Below are positions 9,784 through 16,295 of a stretch of DNA of 64,000 bases, one piece after another. Below the pieces are notes generated by a model. The model searched no databases. It was not told where the DNA came from and was given only the letters and a program-made list of their open reading frames with translations. This DNA is from HIMB11 sp965657135 (GTDB lineage: Bacteria > Pseudomonadota > Alphaproteobacteria > Rhodobacterales > Rhodobacteraceae). Where the stretch lies: assembly GCA_965657135.1 (NCBI GenBank), contig CBFHNF010000012.1, positions 20,709 through 84,708 of the forward strand, in the 5' to 3' direction. Each line of letters starts with the position of its first letter. Position 1 is the first letter of the stretch. The translations under genes were made by a program, and so were the position numbers.

Positions 9784-10068
9784 ATGACATTGCGTCATAT
9801 ATTTAATGATCTTCAGTCTTTAAAGCATGAAGGTGCTGAGGCAACCACTGCGGCGCGTGCAGGGTTCTTCCAATGGATTTTAACCCAGAACGATTTGATG
9901 AGCGCAAAGAGGGCAGCGCATTCGGCCATTAAATGGATGCGGCCGGCATCAAATAAATCGCAAGCGGCAGCTGAGTTCACCAGTATGATCGGTGAAACGA
10001 TCAATATCTCTCAATTTGAACCAACGCGTCGTGGCGGTGCGTCAGCACGGCGTCGAACGTTTCATTAG
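9784..10068 (+). CDS. Small basic protein of unknown function downstream of B12 riboswitch
   Basis: 94 residues, starting MTLRHIFNDLQSLKHEG and ending in a basic tail (TRRGGASARRRTFH). GAAAGG precedes the ATG; an in-frame TTG at 9733 would overlap the riboswitch end and is less likely. No signal peptide, transmembrane segment or metal motif is evident, and I do not recognise a family. Position directly after a cobalamin riboswitch implies expression that changes with B12 level. The 3' end converges on the DUF1127 / anti-SD RNA unit 16 nt away. Confidence 0.6.
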   Translation: MTLRHIFNDLQSLKHEGAEATTAARAGFFQWILTQNDLMSAKRAAHSAIKWMRPASNKSQAAAEFTSMIGETINISQFEPTRRGGASARRRTFH

Positions 10069-10078
10069 ATAAAATGGT

Positions 10079-10116
10079 AAAAAAAATAGCGGCGCTAGGA
10101 GGAAGCGCCGCTATTT
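10079..10116 (-). terminator. Strong intrinsic terminator of the DUF1127 / anti-SD RNA unit
   Basis: A perfect 13-bp stem (AAATAGCGGCGCT, 10084-10096, against 10104-10116) with a 7-nt loop, followed on the minus strand by a U8 run (10086-10079). The plus strand has no T-run after the stem, so it is not a good terminator for the convergent B12-regulated gene. Confidence 0.88.
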
Positions 10117-10201
10117 CGCGTGATTGGCAATTAGGGAGGAGATTTGCCGTTCACATCTGAATTTGCGTGTTGGCCAGCATGGGAGGATTTATGTCTGGCA
10201 C
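10079..10201 (-). ncRNA. CcsR/cuckoo-like anti-Shine-Dalgarno RNA in the 3' region of the DUF1127 gene
   Basis: Downstream of the DUF1127 stop the minus strand folds into three successive hairpins, each with a CCUCC-type anti-SD motif in its loop. Hairpin 1 (10199-10173) has stem GCCAG/CTGGC plus an inner CAU/AUG and loop AAAUCCUCCC. Hairpin 2 (10148-10126) has stem GGCAA/TTGCC and loop AUCUCCUCCCUAA. Hairpin 3 (10116-10084) is the terminator, with loop UCCUCCU. In Rhodobacter sphaeroides the CcsR RNAs (cuckoo family, CCUCCUCCC loops) lie directly downstream of a DUF1127 gene and are released from its transcript. The 5' end here is unknown. Confidence 0.75.
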
Positions 10202-10241
10202 ATTTACGCATGAAAGCTGCAAGCAGCCATCATAATCCGAG

Positions 10242-10454
10242 TTATTTATATGCAGCCTCGTACGCGACGGCGCCGATGTTGGCTCTTGATAGGCCGATAT
10301 CTGAAAGTTCGCGTGCAGACAGTGAAGCCAATTCTGCGTAAGTCGCTTTATAGACGCGACGACGCTTCGCTGCTTCGGATAGTTCAGCAAAGAATGCAGA
10401 AACTACTGCGAACACGTGGCTAGTGAAAGACTGAGTTTGAGTTGTGTATGCCAT
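10242..10454 (-). CDS. DUF1127 small protein
   Basis: 70 residues starting MAYTTQTQSF. The C-terminal half YAELASLSARELSDIGLSRANI is the DUF1127 signature (YxEL..LsdrELaDIGlsR..I), preceded by a basic KRRRVYK. The start is set by AAAGGA ending 8 nt before the ATG; an in-frame start 30 nt upstream lacks a ribosome binding site. DUF1127 proteins in alphaproteobacteria are stress-linked and at least one Rhodobacter member (CcaF1) is an RNA-binding regulator encoded with CcsR sRNAs. The same layout is present here, so a role in RNA turnover is a reasonable inference. Confidence 0.85.
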   Translation of the reverse strand: MAYTTQTQSFTSHVFAVVSAFFAELSEAAKRRRVYKATYAELASLSARELSDIGLSRANIGAVAYEAAYK

Positions 10455-10512
10455 TGTAAGTGTCCTTTGTACTTGGCGCCTCAAGTCATGTGCGCCTTGG
10501 TCTCTTGACTAT

Positions 10513-10541
10513 AAAGTAGGGGGAATGCTGCACTTGCACAA
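10513..10541 (-). promoter_or_regulatory. Candidate RpoH-like promoter of DUF1127 / anti-SD RNA unit
   Basis: Minus strand: a -35 core GTTGTGC is followed, after about 13 nt, by CCCCCTACTTT, which resembles the heat-shock sigma -10 (CCCCATNT). Known CcsR loci are driven by RpoH-type factors, which fits, but the match is partial and could be coincidental. Confidence 0.35.
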
Positions 10542-10715
10542 CTATCAATGCTGCAATGCGGCTATGCATAATTTGCAACCGGTATGTGGCATGTGAATGC
10601 TTTTGGGAATTTATGGTATTTTTCCATTTCATTGCTGACTTACGCGCTTCAAGACTAATTTTTTTAGAAATTTTTTTAAAAAACTTTGAATGGGGTAGTT
10701 GAATTTCGTTATTGT

Positions 10716-10730
10716 TGGGAATTTGTGGGA
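10716..10730 (+). promoter_or_regulatory. MraZ-type half operator (two TGGGA boxes)
   Basis: Two TGGGA boxes start at 10716 and 10726 on the plus strand, with the 10-nt period of MraZ direct repeats. Two boxes is fewer than the usual three, so this could be a secondary site. Confidence 0.45.
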
Positions 10731-10819
10731 ATGATATCAATCTATATATAGAGTATTAATTCAAAATATATCAATATATAGGGTTAATTTAGAGGATGCG
10801 CTCCTCGAGTTCAGGAATT

Positions 10820-10844
10820 GCCCAATTTTTCCCATATTTTCCCA
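10820..10844 (-). promoter_or_regulatory. MraZ operator: three TGGGN boxes with 10-nt period
   Basis: On the minus strand the boxes read TGGGA, TGGGA, TGGGC (10844-10840, 10834-10830, 10824-10820), each separated by exactly 5 nt. MraZ of E. coli binds three TGGGN direct repeats with 5-nt spacers upstream of its own operon. Location upstream of mraZ supports autoregulation of the dcw cluster. The promoter itself is not resolved; TTGCAA at 10853-10858 is one possible -35. Confidence 0.72.
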
Positions 10845-10879
10845 TATTTTTCTTGCAATGAATCATTTGTCATGTCATC

Positions 10880-11089
10880 AATGCTGTAGATGAAGACGGG
10901 AATTAAAAGGGCGTTAAGACCCGAAATCCCAAAGTCAGGTTTCATACAGGCCCCGCTTTCATCCAATTAGAACTCCGGCGCGTGAGCGAGCAGCAGCACC
11001 CCCCCCCAGATGCGCGCGCAGTCGGATGGCCCAGTTAACTGGGACGATGACAGCGGATTGGGCAGTGGCAGCAGCTCAATCCGCTTTTT
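10880..11089 (+). ncRNA. UpsM-like sRNA from the mraZ / dcw leader
   Basis: The long leader between the MraZ operator and mraZ contains a perfect hairpin CCCAGTTAACTGGG (11030-11043) and then a complete intrinsic terminator (11052-11089) about 50 nt before the mraZ start. This matches Rhodobacter sphaeroides UpsM, an abundant sRNA of about 206 nt made by early termination in the mraZ leader. The 5' end given is approximate and assumes a similar length. No RNase P RNA signature is present. Confidence 0.65.
11052..11089 (+). terminator. Intrinsic terminator / attenuator inside the mraZ leader
   Basis: AGCGGATTG (11052-11060) pairs perfectly with CAATCCGCT (11077-11085). Three further inner pairs (one G-U) give a 12-bp stem with a 10-nt loop, and TTTTT (11085-11089) follows. 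It lies before the mraZ start and within its transcript, so read-through is needed to express the dcw cluster. Confidence 0.85.
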
Positions 11090-11138
11090 CGTTCCGCGGG
11101 CTCATTTCAACTTGGGGGAGAGTGAGGCGGCTAGGGAC

Positions 11139-11639
11139 GTGGCGCGACGATTTAGAGGTGAAGGTCTGCAAAAAGTGGACAGCAAGGGGCGGGTCTCGAT
11201 ACCAGCCTTGTTTCGCCGTGTCGTGCAGTCCTGTGATCCAAATTGGACCGAAGGCTTAGCTCCAGAGCTTGTGATCGTTTACGGTGATACGAGGCGTGAA
11301 TTTTTAGAGTGCTATACCGTCGAGGCCATCGAAGAAGTCGATGCCAAAATTGATCAATTGCCACGTGGTTCGGTTGGGCGGAAAACGCTTGAGCGCCTAT
11401 TTCACGGGCAATCCTTTCCTACATCAATCGATGAAACTGGGCGCTTGGTGTTGCCTGCTAAGTTGCGGCAAAAAATTGGGATCGACAAAGAAGCTTATTT
11501 TATCGCCGCTGGTGATACGTTTCAAATTTGGAACCCCGAAACATACGAAGCAGATCAGCAAAAAACAGATGCATGGTTAGAGGATCAGCCAGAAGATTTT
11601 GATCCGCTTGCATTCCTGGATGGTGATGGGGGTGCTTGA
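11139..11639 (+). CDS. mraZ: Transcriptional regulator MraZ
   Basis: 166 residues from a GTG start (VARRFRGEGLQKVDSKGRVSIP), the usual N terminus and length in Rhodobacterales. Both AbrB-like repeats are seen: KVDSKGRVSIPALFR near residue 12 and SIDETGRLVLPAKLR near residue 98. An upstream in-frame ATG at 11010 would run the frame through the leader terminator and is rejected. GAGG lies 11 nt before the GTG. It is the first gene of the dcw cluster and probably represses it through the TGGGN boxes at 10820-10844. It overlaps the next start (TGATG). Confidence 0.9.
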   Translation: MARRFRGEGLQKVDSKGRVSIPALFRRVVQSCDPNWTEGLAPELVIVYGDTRREFLECYTVEAIEEVDAKIDQLPRGSVGRKTLERLFHGQSFPTSIDETGRLVLPAKLRQKIGIDKEAYFIAAGDTFQIWNPETYEADQQKTDAWLEDQPEDFDPLAFLDGDGGA

Positions 11640-12640
11640 TGTCGGTATCTGATGTTTCTCAGACCGCTTCGAATTCACCGCACATTCCTGTTTTATTGCG
11701 CCCAATTCTAAAGAACTGCGCGCCAATAAGTGGTGTCTGGCTAGATGGCACATTTGGTGCGGGGGGATACACGCGCGCGCTATTGGATGCCGGGGCGCGA
11801 AAAGTCTACGGAGTTGATCGCGATCCGATGGTGTTTGAAATGGCGCGTTCATGGTCAGCGAATTACGGTGATCGGTTGGAATTGGTCGAGGGCGTGTTTT
11901 CAAATCTAGATCACTACGCAAATGACCTCGATGGTGTTGTTCTAGATCTAGGTGTGTCTTCTATGCAGCTGGATTTGGCCGAACGCGGCTTTTCGTTTAT
12001 CAAAGATGGTCCTTTGGATATGAGGATGAGCCAATCGGGGCAAAGTGCGGCTGATATTGTCAACGAGGCAGATGAGACAGAGTTGGCCAATATTATTTTC
12101 CTGTACGGCGAAGAGCGTGCAAGTCGGCGAATTGCGCGGGCAATCGTCAAGCGACGCGAAGTGCAGCCATTCGAGGCCACATTGGATTTAGCGGCTCTAA
12201 TTGAAGGTGTTTTGCCGCGCGCAAAACCAGGACAAAGTCATGCGGCAACCCGCAGTTTTCAGGCGCTTCGCATTGCGGTGAATGACGAGTATGGCGAGCT
12301 TTACCGTGGATTGATGGCGGCAGAGCGCGCATTGAAACCAGGTGGACAGTTGGCTGTTGTGACATTTCATTCAGTCGAAGATCGTATGGTCAAGCGGTTC
12401 TTGCAGATGCGTTCGGGGTCTATGGCGCGGGCCAATCGGTATGCGCCTGATGTCGTGCAGGCGCCCGCGCAGTTCGATTTGCAAAGTAAAAAAGCGATCG
12501 CGCCCTCAGAGGATGAATTGGTTCATAATCCGCGCGCCCGTTCAGCCAAGTTGCGAATTGCGCGGCGTACTGATGTTCCTGCGGGCGAGAACGTCGTTGA
12601 AAAAGATTTGGGTATGCCTGTGTTAACGAGGAAGCGGTAA
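11639..12640 (+). CDS. rsmH: 16S rRNA (cytosine-1402-N4)-methyltransferase
   Basis: 333 residues. The SAM-dependent methyltransferase core has motif I DGTFGAGGYTRALLD, GVDRDP, the conserved LDLGVSSMQLD, and a C-terminal FHSVEDRMVKRFL and NPRARSAKLRIARR. It methylates C1402 of 16S rRNA and fine-tunes the decoding centre. An ATG overlapping the mraZ stop is preferred to the TTG three bases earlier. Second gene of the dcw operon, as in most bacteria. Confidence 0.95.
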   Translation: MSVSDVSQTASNSPHIPVLLRPILKNCAPISGVWLDGTFGAGGYTRALLDAGARKVYGVDRDPMVFEMARSWSANYGDRLELVEGVFSNLDHYANDLDGVVLDLGVSSMQLDLAERGFSFIKDGPLDMRMSQSGQSAADIVNEADETELANIIFLYGEERASRRIARAIVKRREVQPFEATLDLAALIEGVLPRAKPGQSHAATRSFQALRIAVNDEYGELYRGLMAAERALKPGGQLAVVTFHSVEDRMVKRFLQMRSGSMARANRYAPDVVQAPAQFDLQSKKAIAPSEDELVHNPRARSAKLRIARRTDVPAGENVVEKDLGMPVLTRKR

Positions 12641-12993
12641 TGCGCACGTTGTTTAGTATTTTAATAGTTTGTACGGTTGTTGGACTGGCCTATTGGGCCT
12701 ACCAGGAAAATATAAAAACGCAATCTGCGCTCACGCATACAGAAGAACTGCAACAGAAAATCGGTGATGCCCGCGCGCGCTTGTCAGTGTTGCGTGCTGA
12801 ATGGGCCTATCTAAATCGCCCTGATCGGCTGACTGATCTGGTCAATTTGAACTATAATCGATTGCACTTAACCCCTTTGCAGGCAGAAAATTTCGGGTCA
12901 ATCGGCGCGATTGAATTTCCCTATGATAACGCTTTTCCGCTGGGTGACATAAGTGATCTGGTCGAGGTTGCAAATCGCGGAGAGGACCAATGA
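12640..12993 (+). CDS. ftsL: Cell division protein FtsL
   Basis: 117 residues, a short bitopic membrane protein. A single N-terminal transmembrane segment (about residues 3-20, LFSILIVCTVVGLAYWAYQ) is followed by a coiled-coil region (TEELQQKIGDARARLSVLRAEWAYLNRPDRL), which is the FtsL leucine-zipper and the conserved W/Y-LnrP..L motif. It forms part of the FtsQLB-type complex that activates FtsWI. It overlaps rsmH (TAATG) and ftsI by start-stop overlap. Confidence 0.9.
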   Translation: MRTLFSILIVCTVVGLAYWAYQENIKTQSALTHTEELQQKIGDARARLSVLRAEWAYLNRPDRLTDLVNLNYNRLHLTPLQAENFGSIGAIEFPYDNAFPLGDISDLVEVANRGEDQ

Positions 12994-14786
12994 CATATCC
13001 CTCATTACGCACACCACTGCGCCCGCTTAGCCGTATCTTGCCGGCTCGAGAGCGTGGAGAAAATACAGATGTCATCGAACGTGAAAATATTCGCGCCAGA
13101 CACGAGGCAGAAAAAGAGGCCGTGCGCCAGCGTGCGCAAGGGCGTTTGTTGGTTCTGGGAATAGTTTTCATTTGTCTCTACAGTGTGATTGCAATCCGCG
13201 TTGGAGCGGTGTCCTCAAGTGAACCAATGGAGCCGCGCGCACAAAATGCGGGTGCGTCAATCATTGCGCAGCGCGCAGATATCGTCGATCGAAAAGGTCG
13301 TATTTTAGCAACCAACCTCGAGACGCATTCGCTTTATGTCGAAACGGCACATTTGATTGATCCCGAACAAACAGCGCGCGAGCTGGCCATTATATTCCCT
13401 GACTTAAAGTCGGAAAAATTAATCAATGATTTCAAAAGTAAGCGTAAATTTCTTTGGATAAAAAAGAAAATAAGTCCTGAACAAATGCAGACCGTTTATG
13501 ACATAGGTGATCCTGGTTTGCGGTTCGGTCCGCGTGAAATGCGACTATATCCAAATGGTAAACTTGCCTCTCATGTTCTTGGTGGTTCAAGTTTTGGGAA
13601 AGAGGGGGTTCAGGCCGCCGAACTGGTCGGCGTAGCGGGGGTGGAAAAAACATTCGACGAACGCCTGCGCGATCCAAACATGTCCGGAAAGCCGCTGGAG
13701 TTATCGCTTGATTTGTCCGTTCAAACAGCAGTTGAACAAGTGCTTCATGGCGGCATGAAATTGTTGAATGCGCGTGGTGCCGCAGCAATCCTAATGGATG
13801 TCCAAACGGGCGAGGTTGTCTCAATCGCGTCATTACCTGATTTTGATCCCAACCATCGCCCCGCACCACCCGTACAGGGCAATGCAGCCGATAGTCCTCT
13901 GTTTAATCGGGCGGTTCAGGGGGTTTATGAATTGGGCTCAACCTTTAAGATTTTCGCAGTGGCACAGGCCATGGACATGGGGTTGCTCAGTCCTACCACA
14001 GTTATGAACACCCAAGGCCCGATCTTATGGGGGAAATTTAAAATCCGCGACTACCATGATTACGGGGCGAAATTGCCCGTTTGGGAGGTGATCACCAAAT
14101 CCTCAAACATTGGTACAGCGCGCATTGCTCAGATGATCGGCGCGGAAGAACAGCAGAAATTTTTAACCAACTTGGGTATGACACAACCGGTACGTTTTGA
14201 AATGATCGAAGCGACGGGGGGCAAACCTTTGCTGCCCAAGAAATGGTCAGAATTGTCAGCGATGACAATTTCTTATGGACATGGTTTGTCGACGACACCC
14301 ATGCATCTGGCCGTGGGATATGCAGCCATTGCGAATGGCGGGTATCGCATTCAGCCCAGCCTCTTGAAGGGGGGCACGGGCGAGATGCCGGTGCGCGTCA
14401 TGTCGGCGGCATCCGCAGCAAACTCGGTAAAAATGCTGCGCGGCGTTGTGACGGATGGCACGGCCTCAATGGGGGATGTTGTGGGTTACGCAGTTGCGGG
14501 GAAAACGGGTACAGCAGATAAACCAAGTGCCCAAGGGCGCTACGAAAAGGACAAGGTGATCGCAACCTTTGCCTCAATTTTTCCTGCTCACGATCCGAAG
14601 TATGTCTTGGTCGTAACGTTGGATGAGCCTGAAGACACCGCCGGCAGCGAAGCGCGGCGCACCGCAGGTTGGACAGCGGTGCCGGTAGCGGCTGAAATCA
14701 TTCGGCGCGTTGCACCGCTTATGGGGATCCGTCCCACGATTGAAGCTGGCGATATTGGTGATATAACGCGGGTGTCTTGGGAATAG
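12990..14786 (+). CDS. ftsI: Peptidoglycan D,D-transpeptidase FtsI (PBP3)
   Basis: 598 residues, the septal transpeptidase that crosslinks peptidoglycan. A cytoplasmic tail of about 50 residues and one transmembrane segment (LLVLGIVFICLYSVIAIRV) precede the PBP dimerisation domain (QRADIVDRKGRILATNLE). The catalytic motifs are in order: Ser317 in STFK, SSN at 371-373 and Lys505 in KTGT. It works with FtsW and overlaps the ftsL stop by 4 nt. Confidence 0.96.
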   Translation: MTYPSLRTPLRPLSRILPARERGENTDVIERENIRARHEAEKEAVRQRAQGRLLVLGIVFICLYSVIAIRVGAVSSSEPMEPRAQNAGASIIAQRADIVDRKGRILATNLETHSLYVETAHLIDPEQTARELAIIFPDLKSEKLINDFKSKRKFLWIKKKISPEQMQTVYDIGDPGLRFGPREMRLYPNGKLASHVLGGSSFGKEGVQAAELVGVAGVEKTFDERLRDPNMSGKPLELSLDLSVQTAVEQVLHGGMKLLNARGAAAILMDVQTGEVVSIASLPDFDPNHRPAPPVQGNAADSPLFNRAVQGVYELGSTFKIFAVAQAMDMGLLSPTTVMNTQGPILWGKFKIRDYHDYGAKLPVWEVITKSSNIGTARIAQMIGAEEQQKFLTNLGMTQPVRFEMIEATGGKPLLPKKWSELSAMTISYGHGLSTTPMHLAVGYAAIANGGYRIQPSLLKGGTGEMPVRVMSAASAANSVKMLRGVVTDGTASMGDVVGYAVAGKTGTADKPSAQGRYEKDKVIATFASIFPAHDPKYVLVVTLDEPEDTAGSEARRTAGWTAVPVAAEIIRRVAPLMGIRPTIEAGDIGDITRVSWE

Positions 14787-14810
14787 GTAGAACAGAGGGT
14801 TTCACAGTAT

Positions 14811-16295
14811 ATGGCCAAACACGCGGTATCTCTTCAAAGCCTAGGCTTGGCCCTCGATGTACAAGGTGAGATCGAAATTACAGGTCTTGCTCTAGACAAT
14901 CGGCAAGTGCGGGTCGGAGATTTGTTTGCAGCCCTTCCCGGAAGTATGGTACACGGTGCTAAATTTGCACAGGCCGCCTTAGACGCGGGTGCCGCTGCGG
15001 TTTTGACAGATGAGGCTGGTTTGCAAGAATTATCGGGGGTTTCCTCCGCGCCTATCATCTGCGTACCAGACGTGCGTGCGGCCTTCGCACGCGCCGCTGC
15101 ATTGTTTTACGGTGGACAGCCCAAAACAATGGTGGCCGTCACTGGCACAAACGGCAAAACCTCAATCGCAAGCTTCTGTCGCCAAATTTGGACGGAACTG
15201 GATAAGCAGGCCATAAACGTTGGAACAACTGGGGTGGAAGGGGCCTTTACAACGCCGCTACGTCACACCACGCCTGACACACTGACCCTGCATCGTGTTC
15301 TAGCGGATGCAAAATCTGCAGGTGTCACGCATGCTGCGATGGAGGCATCCTCCCATGGATTGGATCAGCACCGCCTAGACGGGGTCCGCATTCGCGCGGC
15401 AGGGTTTGCCAATTTTACCCAAGATCACCTAGATTATCATGAGACTTTTGAGGCCTATTTCGATGCCAAAGCGGGATTGTTCGATCGCATTTTACCCGAT
15501 GATGGAACCGCCGTTTTAAATATTGACGACGCAAAACTTGCAGAGTTTGCGAGGGCGTTAAACGAACGCGGGGTCAAAACCGTAACTCTTGGGCGGGACG
15601 AGGGCGCCGATTTACAACTTGAGACGGCGCGCTTTGATGGGATGGGGCAGGATGTACGCTTTTTGTTTCAGGGGAAAACCTATCAAAAGCGGCTGAGCCT
15701 GATTGGGGAATTTCAGGCGAGCAATGTATTAATGGCAGCATTGTTAGTTATTGCTGCTGGTGAAACGCCATCCCATGTTTTTGACACGCTAGAACATTTG
15801 GAAACGGTACGGGGACGGATGCAGTTCGCCGCCAAACGCGGCAATGGTGCATCGGTATTTGTTGATTATGCCCACACCCCCGATGCTGTGAAGACTGCGC
15901 TTCAGGCGTTTCGCCCGCATGTTATGGGACGCATGATTGCAATTATCGGGGCCGGCGGGGATCGTGATGTGATCAAGCGACCGTTAATGGCGGCAGAGGC
16001 AGTGAATCATGCCGATTTCGTCATCGTCACTGATGACAACCCACGCAGCGAAGATCCAGCAGTGATCAGGCAAATGGTCATGGATGGGGGCAAAGGTGCT
16101 GGGCACATTGTTGAGGTCGCAGACCGCGCCGAGGCAATATTGCGCGCGGTAGACATGTTGGGTGCGGGGGATGGATTAATCATCACGGGAAAGGGTCATG
16201 AAACAGGGCAAATCATCGGGGACGATGTTTTACCGTTTGATGATGTTGAACAAGCATCGGTTGCGGTCCAGACGTTAGATGGGATGATGTTATGA
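14811..16295 (+). CDS. murE: UDP-MurNAc-L-Ala-D-Glu:meso-diaminopimelate ligase
   Basis: 494 residues, a cytoplasmic Mur ligase that adds meso-diaminopimelate. It has the P-loop TGTNGKTS near residue 111, the carbamylated-lysine region (YFDAKAGLFDRI) and the DNPR motif (VTDDNPRSEDP) that recognises meso-DAP rather than lysine, so the cell wall is DAP-type. AGAGGG lies upstream of the ATG. The gene overlaps murF by 4 nt. Confidence 0.96.
   Translation: MAKHAVSLQSLGLALDVQGEIEITGLALDNRQVRVGDLFAALPGSMVHGAKFAQAALDAGAAAVLTDEAGLQELSGVSSAPIICVPDVRAAFARAAALFYGGQPKTMVAVTGTNGKTSIASFCRQIWTELDKQAINVGTTGVEGAFTTPLRHTTPDTLTLHRVLADAKSAGVTHAAMEASSHGLDQHRLDGVRIRAAGFANFTQDHLDYHETFEAYFDAKAGLFDRILPDDGTAVLNIDDAKLAEFARALNERGVKTVTLGRDEGADLQLETARFDGMGQDVRFLFQGKTYQKRLSLIGEFQASNVLMAALLVIAAGETPSHVFDTLEHLETVRGRMQFAAKRGNGASVFVDYAHTPDAVKTALQAFRPHVMGRMIAIIGAGGDRDVIKRPLMAAEAVNHADFVIVTDDNPRSEDPAVIRQMVMDGGKGAGHIVEVADRAEAILRAVDMLGAGDGLIITGKGHETGQIIGDDVLPFDDVEQASVAVQTLDGMML

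Noticed and set aside
10144..10341. Plus-strand 65-codon ORF across the DUF1127 region
   Set aside because: Antisense to the DUF1127 gene and its hairpin RNA; the apparent GGGAGGA ribosome binding sites are the complements of the CCUCC loops.
10486..10740. Minus-strand 84-codon ORF upstream of the DUF1127 gene
   Set aside because: AT-rich and Lys/Asn-rich by composition; it covers the candidate promoter and one MraZ box block and has no similarity.
10860..11092. RNase P RNA (rnpB) upstream of mraZ
   Set aside because: The class A signatures (GAGGAAAGTCC and ACAGAAA-type elements) are absent and the space is too short; an UpsM-like leader explains the terminator better.
11010..11138. Longer N terminus for MraZ from the ATG at 11010
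   Set aside because: It would translate through the terminator hairpin and add 43 residues absent from the family; the GTG at 11139 gives the conserved ARRFRGE start.
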